From Streptococcus oralis ATCC 35037 (GTDB lineage: Bacteria > Bacillota > Bacilli > Lactobacillales > Streptococcaceae), in assembly GCF_900637025.1 (NCBI RefSeq), contig NZ_LR134336.1:760001-824000 (forward strand): a stretch of DNA of 64,000 nucleotides. The letters run 5' to 3'. The notes beneath the pieces are model-generated. The model did no database searches. It worked only from the letters and a program-made list of their open reading frames with translations, and had not been told where the DNA came from. The translations under genes were made by a program, and so were the position numbers. Below are positions 43,544 through 53,386 of this stretch, one piece after another (the first letter of the stretch is position 1; every line of letters starts with the position of its first letter).

Positions 43544-43549
43544 TATAAT
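43544..43549 (+). promoter_or_regulatory. -10 of the AI-2E/TPR gene pair
   Basis: TATAAT preceded by TGG (43541-43543), 26 bases before the ATG at 43576, with ribosome site AGAAAGGA. Confidence 0.55.
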
Positions 43550-43575
43550 GAGAGAATGACAGAAAGGATGTATTT

Positions 43576-44742
43576 ATGGAACATAAAGAGAAACATTTTA
43601 GCCTATCTTGGTTTTTTAAGTGGTTTTTAGATAATAAAGCCATCACTGTATTTTTAGTAACCTTGTTACTGGGGCTAAACATTTTTATTCTAAGTAAGAT
43701 TAGTTTTATCTTTTTACCGGTATTGGACTTTTTAGGGGTTGTCATGTTGCCAGTTATTTTATCTGGTTTACTTTATTACCTCCTCAATCCGATTGTGGAC
43801 TGGATGGAGAAGCACAAGATCAATCGTGTTCTTGCCATTAGTATTGTTTTTGTCATTATCGGACTCTTTATCATTTGGGGATTGGCAGTCGCAATTCCTA
43901 ATCTGCAACGTCAAGTCTTAAATTTTGCGAAGAATGTGCCGACATACCTGGAAGATGCTGATAAGGTGATCAATGACCTTGTAACCAAACGCTTGCCAGA
44001 TGATTTTAGACCACAGTTGGAGCAGGTTCTTTCCAATGTTTCTAGTGAGGCGACCATGTGGGCCAGCAAAATCTCTTCTCAAGCTGTTAACTGGGTTAGC
44101 GCCTTTATCAGTAGCGTTTCCCAGGTCATTGTTGCGGTTATTATCGTACCCTTCATGCTCTTTTATCTTTTGAGAGATGGGAAAGGTCTACGAGACTATT
44201 TGACTAAGTTTATCCCAAACAAGTTAAAAGAACCTGTCGGACAAGTTTTGTCAGATGTTAATAAACAGTTGTCAAACTATGTTAGAGGGCAGGTTACAGT
44301 TGCTATTATCGTGGCAATTATGTTTATTATCTTCTTTAAGATTATTGGTCTCAGATATGCTGTGACTCTGGGGATCACGGCTGGTATCCTCAATCTAGTA
44401 CCTTACCTGGGTAGTTTTCTTGCCATGTTGCCTGCTTTGGTTTTGGGCTTGATAGCAGGACCTGTGATGCTTTTGAAAGTGATTATTGTCTTTATTGTTG
44501 AACAAACGATTGAAGGTCGCTTCGTTTCTCCGCTTATTTTAGGTAGTCAGCTAAACATCCATCCAATCAATGTCCTATTTGTTCTCCTAACTTCAGGTTC
44601 TATGTTTGGTATTTGGGGAGTCTTGCTGGGAATTCCTGTCTATGCTTCTGCCAAGGTCGTTATCTCAGCTATCTTTAACTGGTATAAAAAAGTCAGCGGT
44701 TTGTATGAAGAAGAAGGGGAGGAAATCAAGAGTGAACAATAG
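43576..44742 (+). CDS. AI-2E family (PerM-like) membrane transporter
   Basis: A 388-residue relative of the protein at 26996-28105, with the same layout: N-terminal helices, a soluble middle and the C-terminal motif LGITAGILNLVPYLGSFLAM. Transport substrate unknown. The C-terminal tail is acidic. The following TPR gene starts inside it, so the two are translationally coupled. Confidence 0.85.
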   Translation: MEHKEKHFSLSWFFKWFLDNKAITVFLVTLLLGLNIFILSKISFIFLPVLDFLGVVMLPVILSGLLYYLLNPIVDWMEKHKINRVLAISIVFVIIGLFIIWGLAVAIPNLQRQVLNFAKNVPTYLEDADKVINDLVTKRLPDDFRPQLEQVLSNVSSEATMWASKISSQAVNWVSAFISSVSQVIVAVIIVPFMLFYLLRDGKGLRDYLTKFIPNKLKEPVGQVLSDVNKQLSNYVRGQVTVAIIVAIMFIIFFKIIGLRYAVTLGITAGILNLVPYLGSFLAMLPALVLGLIAGPVMLLKVIIVFIVEQTIEGRFVSPLILGSQLNIHPINVLFVLLTSGSMFGIWGVLLGIPVYASAKVVISAIFNWYKKVSGLYEEEGEEIKSEQ

Positions 44743-45961
44743 TCAACACATGCTCCAGGCTTTGGATGAACAGGATTTAATCAAAGCGGATCAGTATTTT
44801 CACAAAGCCCTCGAAACAGATTCAAGTGAAGTTCTTTACGAACTAGCAAGCTATCTAGAGGGAATTGGCTTTTATCCTCAAGCAAAAGAAATTTACCAAA
44901 AAATCGTTACAGAATTTCCAGAAGTGAATCTGAATTTAGCAAGTATTGCTAGTGAGGATGGCAATGTTGAGGAAGCCTTTGCTTACCTTGAGGAAATCAC
45001 ACCCGAAAGTGACTGGTACGTGTCGGCTTTGGCCTTGAAGGCTGACCTCTATCAGTTGGAAGGATTGACAGATGTAGCGCGTGAAAAGTTACTGGAAGCC
45101 CTAAACTACTCAGACGATCCCTTATTAGTTTTTGGTTTGGCTGAGTTGGATAGTGAGTTAGGAAATTATCAGGAAGCTATTCAGGGTTATGCTCAATTAG
45201 ACAATCGCTCCATCTATGAGCAAACGGGTGTCTCAACCTATCAACGAATTGGCTACGCTTATGCCCAGTTAGGCAAGTTTGAAGCTGCAACTGAATTCTT
45301 AGAAAAAGCTTTAGAATTAGAATACGATGACCAAACTGCCTTTGAACTGGCTAGTCTTTACTTTGACCAAGAAGAGTATCAAAAATCTGTTCTTTACTTT
45401 AAGCAGATTGATACCATTTCACCTGACTTTGAAGGATATGAATATGGTTATAGTCAAGCTTTGCATAAGGAACATCAGGTGGAAGAGGCCCTTCGTATCG
45501 CTAAACAAGGTTTGGAGAAAAATCCATTTGAAACTCGGCTCTTACTGGCTGCTTCTCAGTTTTCGTATGAATTGCATGATCCTAGTAGTGCAGAGCAATT
45601 TCTCCTTACTGCCAAAGAAGATGCAGAGGATACAGAAGAAATTTTCCTTCGCCTTGCAACCATTTATATGGAACAAGAGCGGTACGAAGATATCATCGCT
45701 CTCCAAAGTCAAGAGCCTGAAAATCTCTTGACCAAGTGGATGATTGCCCGTTCTTACCAGGAAATCGAGGATTTAGATAAGGCCTATGAGCTCTATCAGG
45801 AACTATCGCTTGATCTCAAGGATAATCCTGAATTTCTGGAGCAGTATACTTATCTTTTGCGTGAATTGGGATATTTTGAAGAAGCCAAAGTGCAAGCTGA
45901 AGCTTATTTAAAACTCGTTCCAGATGATGTCCAAATGCAAGAACTCATAGAGACACTTTAA
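44732..45961 (+). CDS. tetratricopeptide repeat protein
   Basis: A 409-residue soluble protein built almost wholly of TPR-like helical repeats (for example AKEIYQKIVTEFPE, QEAIQGYAQLDN, AKFEAATEFLEKALELEYDD-type units). It should be a protein-binding scaffold; the partner is unknown. The start is taken as GTG 44732, which has GGGGAGG nine bases upstream and overlaps the previous gene by 11 bases; ATG 44750 is the alternative. A terminator lies 62 bases after the stop. Confidence 0.85.
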   Translation: MNNSQHMLQALDEQDLIKADQYFHKALETDSSEVLYELASYLEGIGFYPQAKEIYQKIVTEFPEVNLNLASIASEDGNVEEAFAYLEEITPESDWYVSALALKADLYQLEGLTDVAREKLLEALNYSDDPLLVFGLAELDSELGNYQEAIQGYAQLDNRSIYEQTGVSTYQRIGYAYAQLGKFEAATEFLEKALELEYDDQTAFELASLYFDQEEYQKSVLYFKQIDTISPDFEGYEYGYSQALHKEHQVEEALRIAKQGLEKNPFETRLLLAASQFSYELHDPSSAEQFLLTAKEDAEDTEEIFLRLATIYMEQERYEDIIALQSQEPENLLTKWMIARSYQEIEDLDKAYELYQELSLDLKDNPEFLEQYTYLLRELGYFEEAKVQAEAYLKLVPDDVQMQELIETL

Positions 45962-46022
45962 GGATTTCTATTTTTTGTAAAATTTTATTAACAGAAACGA
46001 ATGACTTTAAATGAATGATTTG

Positions 46023-46049
46023 AAAGACCTCAGAGGTCTTTTCTTTTTT
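46023..46049 (+). terminator. terminator after the TPR gene
   Basis: AAAGACCT (46023-46030) and AGGTCTTT (46034-46041) around CAG, followed by a pyrimidine/T tract. Confidence 0.85.
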
Positions 46050-46179
46050 ACTAATATAATATAAATGTTAGAATTTCTTATAGCCAATTTAGATGAAGTT
46101 TTGAACGATGAAAGCCTGCTACACCCTATAAAATAAGAGTTTAAAGGTATGATTTGAACATCGAACTACTATGAAATAC

Positions 46180-46207
46180 TTGACAAATTTATATAAGAAT
46201 ATATAAT
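46180..46207 (+). promoter_or_regulatory. consensus promoter of the LPXTG adhesin gene
   Basis: TTGACA (46180-46185), 16-base spacer and TATAAT (46202-46207): both hexamers are perfect, the best match in the window. The start would be near 46214. Confidence 0.8.
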
Positions 46208-46215
46208 AATAAATA

Positions 46216-46230
46216 GGGGAATCTATCCCC
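46216..46230 (+). promoter_or_regulatory. 5' leader hairpin of the adhesin message
   Basis: GGGGA and TCCCC form a five-pair stem that begins within about two bases of the predicted 5' end. Hairpins at this position often protect messages from 5'-end decay. The ribosome site GGAGG follows at 46240. Confidence 0.4.
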
Positions 46231-46252
46231 AAAAATAAAGGAGGCAAATGTT

Positions 46253-48052
46253 GTGAAAAAGATTAATAAAAAACTTTCTCATGCATTCATGGCGCTATTG
46301 TTAGTAGCTTCAGTATTTATCCCAGTACTAAGAACTAGCAATGTGGTTAAAGCTGCTGAACTACCATCTAGTAGCTATACGCTAACGACAGTACCGACAA
46401 TTAACAATAATAAGTTAGTTGATGGTGCAGAGTATGGTGAAGGGAAATTTTACCTTCAAACCACTTACAAATTCGACAACTCAACAACGTTGAAGAATGG
46501 TGACTTTATGGTTTATAAAGTTCCAAATGAATTCAAAATTGAATCAGATTCAACTACTGAAATCTTTGGTAACGATGGAGTCACTAAAGTTGCTGAGTTA
46601 ACGACAAATAAGTCTGTAAATACAGCGACTGTGACGGTAAGTAACGAAGATTATTTTGCTAACTTACCTGAAGAGAAACAAATTTCGGCCTTATTTACTG
46701 TTGTATGGGCTGATAATGTTGAACTCAATAAATCATATCCAATCGACATTCCTGGAGCAGGAGTATACAATTTGACTCGTATTGTTCCAGATGAGGATCC
46801 AACAGGATTTACTAAATGGGGAGTTCAAGATACGAACGATCCAAATTATATTAATTGGTATATTCGCGTAAACAAATATGCAAATCCTTATGAAGGCGTT
46901 TCGATTCAAGATACAATCCCTGAAGGGCAAGTATTAGCTAGTGAGATTACAGGTTACTACTTTACTGAATGGGGTAAGGATGAACATCATCCTCTTTTGA
47001 ATCCAAGTCACATTGTTGTTCAAGATTCTAATCGCTTCACTATTACTCCAAATGGTAATGGTGATCTAACCAACCAAGGTTTGTATGTAGTTTATAAGAC
47101 TCGTATCACAGCTCCAGTTGATAATACAACAAAGAAAGCTTTCAATAACGTTAAAATTACGACTTCGACTGAAAACTTTGATGTAGAAGGTTTTGCACCA
47201 TTAACCACAACTGAAGGTATTAGTTCTGGTTCACGTTCTACAGAAGTTTCATTTGAGGTTTCTAAGCAGTTAAAAGGAAAAGACTTAGCTGCTGAAGAAT
47301 TTAGCTTCCAACTACTTGATCCAAACGGATCAGTTGTGGAAACTGTTAAGAATGATAAAGATGGCAAAGTGAAATTTAAAGCCGTTAAATTCTCTACAGT
47401 GGGTACTTATAAGTATCAGATCAAAGAAGTTAATGATCAAAAACCAGGTTTTGCTTACGATGATAAGATCATTAACGCAGAAGTTACTGTGACAGATGTT
47501 TATGGTGAGAAGTTTGCAAGTGTTAAATATGACAATAAAGTTTTTGTAAATTCGTATTCTACTAAATCTGCAACAACTTCAATTACTGCTAAAAAAGTCC
47601 TAAATGGTAAAACTCTTGAGGCAGATAAATATGAATTTGAATTGAAAGAAGGCGACAAACTTGTATCTACAGCTAAGAATGCTGCAGACGGAACAGTTGC
47701 TTTCCCAGCGATTGAATACACTACTGCAGGAACTCACACATACACAATCACTGAAAAAGCTGGTAATGAAACTGGTGTAACTTATGATAAAAATGCTTAT
47801 ACAGTAACAGTAAAAGTTGTAGACAATGGTCAAGGTCAACTTGTAGCAACAGTTACAGGTAATAATCCAACCATCACAAATACTTATGCTGCTGAGACTC
47901 CAGGTTCTTCAGATAACAAACCTAAACAACCAGAAGAAAATAAAGAACTACCAAATACTGGTACATCTGAAATGACTATCTTGCTTACTGTTGTAGGAGT
48001 AGTACTTGCGTTTGGTTCCATTCTCTTATTCCGTTTCAAAAAAGTTAAATAA
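46253..48052 (+). CDS. LPXTG cell-wall adhesin with pilin isopeptide repeats
   Basis: A 599-residue secreted surface protein starting at GTG. The signal peptide covers about residues 1-34. Residues 35-325 resemble the paired N2/N3 Ig-like domains of MSCRAMM-type adhesins. Two tandem FctA-like isopeptide repeats follow (about 331-435 and 441-545); both carry the Lys-Glu-Asn triad, proposed as K338-E392-N433 and K448-E501-N543. A proline-rich spacer leads to LPNTG (566-570), a membrane helix and a basic tail. No sortase or other pilin gene adjoins it, so housekeeping sortase A probably anchors it. Ligand unknown. It lies between a TPR gene and an ABC operon as an accessory insertion. Confidence 0.88.
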   Translation: MKKINKKLSHAFMALLLVASVFIPVLRTSNVVKAAELPSSSYTLTTVPTINNNKLVDGAEYGEGKFYLQTTYKFDNSTTLKNGDFMVYKVPNEFKIESDSTTEIFGNDGVTKVAELTTNKSVNTATVTVSNEDYFANLPEEKQISALFTVVWADNVELNKSYPIDIPGAGVYNLTRIVPDEDPTGFTKWGVQDTNDPNYINWYIRVNKYANPYEGVSIQDTIPEGQVLASEITGYYFTEWGKDEHHPLLNPSHIVVQDSNRFTITPNGNGDLTNQGLYVVYKTRITAPVDNTTKKAFNNVKITTSTENFDVEGFAPLTTTEGISSGSRSTEVSFEVSKQLKGKDLAAEEFSFQLLDPNGSVVETVKNDKDGKVKFKAVKFSTVGTYKYQIKEVNDQKPGFAYDDKIINAEVTVTDVYGEKFASVKYDNKVFVNSYSTKSATTSITAKKVLNGKTLEADKYEFELKEGDKLVSTAKNAADGTVAFPAIEYTTAGTHTYTITEKAGNETGVTYDKNAYTVTVKVVDNGQGQLVATVTGNNPTITNTYAAETPGSSDNKPKQPEENKELPNTGTSEMTILLTVVGVVLAFGSILLFRFKKVK

Positions 48053-48069
48053 TCTAGTTGAAAAATCTT

Positions 48070-48089
48070 GATGCCTTTGCTATGGCATC
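48070..48089 (+). other. small hairpin after the adhesin gene
   Basis: GATGCC and GGCATC pair around an eight-base loop, without a T run. It lies just ahead of the terminator and may stabilise the 3' end. Confidence 0.35.
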
Positions 48090-48092
48090 ATC

Positions 48093-48152
48093 AAAGAGCC
48101 ACTTGTATGGATAGTAGAAATGATACTATTCTTATAAAGTGGTTCTTTTTTT
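48093..48152 (+). terminator. terminator of the adhesin gene
   Basis: A long imperfect stem: AAAGAGCCACTT pairs with AAGT-GGTTCTTT, and an inner GGATAGTA pairs with TACTATTC. T residues follow at 48146-48152. Confidence 0.8.
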
Positions 48153-48384
48153 ATATCTCTAGAGGTATGAAGTGAATGAGAGAAAACAGCGTTCTGTATC
48201 AATGAAATTTTTATAGATATTTGATAAAAAAATTGAATCATGGTCCTCTCAGATTTAGAAGTTAAACTTATATTCGAGTCTAGAATCCTTATAATTCTTC
48301 GAATTCTGTAAGATGATATTTCGCTCTTATTTCTTAGATAAAGGTGTATAGTTCAAGAATTATAGAATTTTTTTACAAAAACCC
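48153..48384. other. noncoding gap, no gene seen
   Basis: An AT-rich stretch between the adhesin terminator and the promoter of the amino-acid transporter. No frame with a ribosome site, no strong inverted repeat and no recognisable operator is seen. It may be remnant sequence left with the adhesin insertion. Confidence 0.5.
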
Positions 48385-48412
48385 TTGCTAAATTGTTTAT
48401 TTATGCTATAAT
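48385..48412 (+). promoter_or_regulatory. promoter of the aat operon
   Basis: TTGCTA (48385-48390), 16-base spacer and TATAAT (48407-48412) with a TGn extension, 28 bases before the permease start. Confidence 0.7.
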
Positions 48413-48440
48413 AGGAACAATAATTTTTAGGAGGTGCAGT

Positions 48441-49082
48441 ATGTCTTATATGTTTGAGATATTACCAAGTTTATTGAACGGTGCAAGTATGACACTTCAA
48501 GTCTTTGCTCTGGTCTTGATCTTTTCAATTCCTTTAGGTATTGTCGTTGCCTTTGCTTTACAAGTCCGCTGGGAACCCCTCCATTATCTGATTGACCTTT
48601 ATATTTGGGTGATGCGAGGGACTCCCTTGCTCTTGCAATTAATCTTTATTTACTATGTTCTCCCTAGCATTGGGATACGTTTAGATCGTTTGCCTGCTGC
48701 TGTGATCGCTTTTGTATTGAACTATGCAGCCTACTTTGCTGAAATCTTTCGTGGTGGGATTGAAACCATTCCTAAAGGTCAATATGAAGCTGCTAAGGTC
48801 TTGAAGTTTAGTCCTTTTGACACAGTGCGCTATATTATTTTGCCTCAGGTTACAAAGATTGTCTTACCGAGCGTCTTTAATGAAATTATGAGTTTGGTCA
48901 AGGATACTTCATTGGTTTATGCCCTTGGGATTTCAGATTTGATTTTGGCAAGTCGGACAGCAGCCAATCGAGATGCCAGTCTTGTTCCTATGTTTTTAGC
49001 TGGAGCGATTTATTTAATCATGATTGGTCTTGTAACCATTGTAGCGAAAAGACTTGAGAAGAAGTACAGCTATTACAGATAG
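48441..49082 (+). CDS. polar amino-acid ABC transporter permease
   Basis: A 213-residue membrane protein of the HisMQ type, with the conserved cytoplasmic motif ETIPKGQYEAAKVLKFSP that docks the ATPase. The start is the ATG at 48441 behind TAGGAGGTG; an upstream frame extension to 48393 overlaps the promoter. It forms an importer with the next two genes. The pneumococcal equivalent accompanies AatB. Confidence 0.9.
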   Translation: MSYMFEILPSLLNGASMTLQVFALVLIFSIPLGIVVAFALQVRWEPLHYLIDLYIWVMRGTPLLLQLIFIYYVLPSIGIRLDRLPAAVIAFVLNYAAYFAEIFRGGIETIPKGQYEAAKVLKFSPFDTVRYIILPQVTKIVLPSVFNEIMSLVKDTSLVYALGISDLILASRTAANRDASLVPMFLAGAIYLIMIGLVTIVAKRLEKKYSYYR

Positions 49083-49092
49083 GAGGATTGCT

Positions 49093-49722
49093 ATGTTAGA
49101 ACTACGAAACATTAACAAGGCCTTTGGTGGCAAACAAATCTTAACCAATTTCAGCCTATCAATTCCTGAAAAGCAAATCCTTGCAATCGTAGGTCCATCA
49201 GGAGGCGGAAAGACAACCCTATTACGTATGTTAGCTGGATTGGAAACCATCGATTCGGGGGAAATCTACTATAACGGCGAATCGCTAGCTATAGACGAAC
49301 TAGAAAAGCGTAATCTTCTGGGATTTGTTTTCCAAGATTTTCAACTCTTTCCGCATTTGTCAGTTCTAGATAACTTAACTCTGTCGCCCATAAAAACGAT
49401 GAGCATGGACAAGGAAGTTGCTGAGAAGAAGGCGCGTGGTTTATTAGAACAACTTGGGTTAGCAGGACATGCAGATGCCTTTCCTTTCTCACTTTCAGGT
49501 GGGCAAAAACAACGAGTGGCCTTAGCACGTGCTATGATGATAAACCCAGAAATTATTGGATATGATGAGCCTACATCAGCCTTAGATCCAGAATTGCGAT
49601 TAGAAGTGGAAAAACTTATCCTTCAAAATAAAGAGCGTGGGATGACTCAGATTGTTGTGACCCACGATCTTCAGTTTGCGGAAAACATTGCTGATCAGAT
49701 CCTTAAGGTCGATCCAAAGTAG
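49093..49722 (+). CDS. polar amino-acid ABC transporter ATP-binding protein
   Basis: A 209-residue ATPase with Walker A GPSGGGKTT, Q-loop FQDFQLFPH, signature LSGGQKQRVALARA and Walker B IIGYDEPTSALDP. It is at the short end for its family but all motifs are present. Start ATG 49093 follows AGGAGG; the upstream extension is rejected. The binding protein gene follows after 15 bases. Confidence 0.9.
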   Translation: MLELRNINKAFGGKQILTNFSLSIPEKQILAIVGPSGGGKTTLLRMLAGLETIDSGEIYYNGESLAIDELEKRNLLGFVFQDFQLFPHLSVLDNLTLSPIKTMSMDKEVAEKKARGLLEQLGLAGHADAFPFSLSGGQKQRVALARAMMINPEIIGYDEPTSALDPELRLEVEKLILQNKERGMTQIVVTHDLQFAENIADQILKVDPK

Positions 49723-49737
49723 GACTAGGAGGTGCCT

Positions 49738-50577
49738 ATGAAGAGAAAGAAAATTGCCCTTGTACTTGCTCTGTTCTTTAGCTTCTTCCTGATAGCTTGT
49801 ACTCAGAAGGCAAGTGATCCAAGTCAGGATAATTGGGCCAAATATCAAAAACAGGGTAGCATTACCATTGGCTTTGACAATACCTTTGTTCCCATGGGAT
49901 TTGAGGAAAAGAATGGCCAGTATGCAGGTTTTGATATTGACCTAGCCCAAGCTGTCTCTGAAAAACTAGGAATTCAGATTAAATTTCAACCCATCGACTG
50001 GGATATGAAAGAAACCGAACTACAAAATGGTACTATTGATGCCATCTGGAATGGATATACAGCAACAAATGAACGGAAAGAGAAGGTTGCTTTTACCATT
50101 CCTTACATGGAAAATCAACAAGTTTTGGTCTCTAAAAAGTCTCAAAATATTCACTCAATTCAGGATATGGCTGACAAAGTTTTAGGGGCTCAGGCTGGAT
50201 CTTCTGGCTATTTGAATTTTGAAGGACAACCCGAACTACTCAAGAATCGAGTAAAAGATCAGAAGGCCAATCAATACCAAAGTTTTAATGAAGCCTTAAT
50301 TGATTTGAAGAATGATCGGATTGATGCCCTTGTGATTGACCGGGTATATGCCAATTATTATCTCCAGTCTGAAGGAATATTAAATGACTACAATGTCTTT
50401 TCTGCTGGATTTGAAAGTGAAGCTTTTGCAGTGGGTGTTAGACCTGCTGATAAAACTTTGCTAGATGCTCTGAATCAAGCCTTTATCTCACTATACCAAG
50501 AAGGAAAATTCCAGGAAATCAGCCAGAAGTGGTTTGGGGAAGATGTAGCCACCAGTCAAGTTAAAAATCAAGAATAA
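49738..50577 (+). CDS. aatB: amino-acid ABC transporter substrate-binding lipoprotein (AatB)
   Basis: A 279-residue binding protein: signal peptide with lipobox LIAC (C21), then a two-lobed SBP_bac_3 domain (ITIGFDNTFVPMGFEEKNGQ; GFDIDLAQAVSEKLGI). Members bind polar or charged amino acids; the arginine/cystine-type ligand of pneumococcal AatB is not proved here. A GTG at 49732 lies in the ribosome site GGAGG (49728-49732), so ATG 49738 is chosen. It is unusual but normal for this operon that the binding protein comes last. Confidence 0.85.
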   Translation: MKRKKIALVLALFFSFFLIACTQKASDPSQDNWAKYQKQGSITIGFDNTFVPMGFEEKNGQYAGFDIDLAQAVSEKLGIQIKFQPIDWDMKETELQNGTIDAIWNGYTATNERKEKVAFTIPYMENQQVLVSKKSQNIHSIQDMADKVLGAQAGSSGYLNFEGQPELLKNRVKDQKANQYQSFNEALIDLKNDRIDALVIDRVYANYYLQSEGILNDYNVFSAGFESEAFAVGVRPADKTLLDALNQAFISLYQEGKFQEISQKWFGEDVATSQVKNQE

Positions 50578-50578
50578 G

Positions 50579-50612
50579 AAAAGAGATTGAGTTTTTTCTC
50601 AGTCTCTTTTTG
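50579..50612 (+). terminator. terminator of the aat operon
   Basis: AAGAGATTGAG (50581-50591) and CTCAGTCTCTT (50598-50608), followed by T. Confidence 0.85.
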
Positions 50613-50615
50613 CAT

Positions 50616-50645
50616 TGAAAAATCCTCTGGAAAGTACCAGAGGAT
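50616..50645 (-). terminator. terminator of lysS
   Basis: On the minus strand ATCCTCTGG and CCAGAGGAT form a perfect 9-bp stem followed by TTTTT. It is distinct from the rightward aat terminator beside it. Confidence 0.85.
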
Positions 50646-50651
50646 AAGAGC

Positions 50652-52151
<1,500 letters not shown>

Positions 52152-52201
52152 CTAATTTTACTCAAAATTTGATACGATGAGTCATTTTTTGCGATACTCC
52201 C

Positions 52202-52210
52202 ATTTTATCA
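52202..52210 (-). promoter_or_regulatory. extended -10 promoter of lysS
   Basis: TGATAAAAT on the minus strand, giving a leader of about 53 bases. Confidence 0.5.
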
Positions 52211-52247
52211 TAAATAGCAGAGAAATTCACGGATATTCTTTGAAAAC

Positions 52248-52278
52248 TAAAAAGAACTTGACTATTAAGATCAAGTTC
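52248..52278 (-). terminator. terminator after the phosphatase gene
   Basis: On the minus strand GAACTTGA and TCAAGTTC pair around a nine-base loop and run into TTTTTAG. Confidence 0.8.
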
Positions 52279-52280
52279 GA

Positions 52281-52904
52281 TTATTTTTCTTGATAGGAAG
52301 TGTCATTCCATCTTTCCAGAGTGAAGGATTCAAAATCATTGGTCTCTAAAACTGTCAGACTAGCATTTGCCAAGCCTCCATCTTTGCGAAGGTGAGCCTC
52401 TTTATAGCCTAAGAGTGTACGCAGGCTAGCAGTGAGATTTGCCCCATGACCAACGATCAGAATGTTTTCAGCCGGACTTTCTTTCAGAGATTTGATAAAC
52501 TGAATGGTTCGCTGAGTCGTAGAGTAGAGAGATTCGGCTTCAAACATCCTCGTATCAAACTGAGCCAGATTAGAGCGAAAGGCCTTGATTTGTTGAGGGT
52601 AGATGGCATTGAGCGTAGCAATTTTTAATCCCTCTAGTTTGCCAAGTTGCCATTCACGTAGGTCAGGAATGCTCTTCAAAGGACAAGGGGATTGGAGTTG
52701 ACTTTGGATAATTTCAGCAGACTTAACTGCTCTGGGTAAGTCACTAGAATAAATCGTATCAAAATGAATTTCCTTGAGATGTTGACCCAGTTGTTTTAGT
52801 GTGTCAATGGACTCTGGAAGAAGGGGAGAGTCACCGCTAGCACCTTGAAAACGTCCTTCAAGATTCCAGACAGTCCGACCATGGCGGACAAAATAGAGTT
52901 TCAT
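52281..52904 (-). CDS. histidine phosphatase family protein (phosphoglycerate mutase-like)
   Basis: A 207-residue branch-1 histidine phosphatase. The catalytic RHG motif is at the start (YFVRHGRTVWN), and the second histidine is in IVGHGAN. It is not the glycolytic mutase, which is longer and has a different active-site region; substrate unknown. Its first base overlaps the last base of the preceding YbaK gene, so the two are coupled. Confidence 0.85.
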   Translation of the reverse strand: MKLYFVRHGRTVWNLEGRFQGASGDSPLLPESIDTLKQLGQHLKEIHFDTIYSSDLPRAVKSAEIIQSQLQSPCPLKSIPDLREWQLGKLEGLKIATLNAIYPQQIKAFRSNLAQFDTRMFEAESLYSTTQRTIQFIKSLKESPAENILIVGHGANLTASLRTLLGYKEAHLRKDGGLANASLTVLETNDFESFTLERWNDTSYQEK

Positions 52905-53386
52905 CAGTTGTTTTCCTCCAAGAGATCAGCAAAATCTGCTTTTACAAAGTTGGCTAAGTCTCGAGGTCGAATAATGATACTGTGCCCGACTTCTCCAGCA
53001 GAGACAATCATTTGGTCTAAATCCAAAGCAGTCTGATCAATAAAAATAGGATAATTGTGTTTTTGGCGAATGCCGACGGGGTTATTAGCCCCATGAATAT
53101 AGCCTGTCGTTTTTTCTAGGTCTTTTTGTGGAATCATGCTGACTTTTTTATTACCAGAAACCTTTGCTAGTTTTTTCTCAGCGAGGTGTTCTGTTATGGG
53201 AACGATTCCGATGATTGGTCCCGTTTTGTCTCCTAATAGAGCCAAGGTTTTAAAGATATGAGTTCGATCATATTCCGAAGGAAGTTCACCCTCAAGCGCA
53301 TTGATTTGAATACCAGAATGGTCAATACCCGCCTTGGTCAAGATTTGTTCGACCAAGGTTTTCTTAATCTTCACTTTTTTTGCCAT
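52904..53386 (-). CDS. YbaK/EbsC family Cys-tRNA(Pro) deacylase
   Basis: A 160-residue editing-domain protein (VSMIPQKDLEKTTGYIHGANNPVGI). YbaK-type proteins remove cysteine or similar amino acids mischarged onto tRNA-Pro; in enterococci the name is EbsC. Ribosome site GGAGGATA lies 12 bases before the ATG. Lies in a minus-strand unit with the DUF368 gene upstream, whose stop overlaps its start region. Confidence 0.87.
   Translation of the reverse strand: MAKKVKIKKTLVEQILTKAGIDHSGIQINALEGELPSEYDRTHIFKTLALLGDKTGPIIGIVPITEHLAEKKLAKVSGNKKVSMIPQKDLEKTTGYIHGANNPVGIRQKHNYPIFIDQTALDLDQMIVSAGEVGHSIIIRPRDLANFVKADFADLLEENN

Noticed and set aside
48153..48384. possible small gene or mobile remnant between the adhesin and the aat operon
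   Set aside because: No frame with a ribosome site and no terminal repeats were found; left as noncoding.
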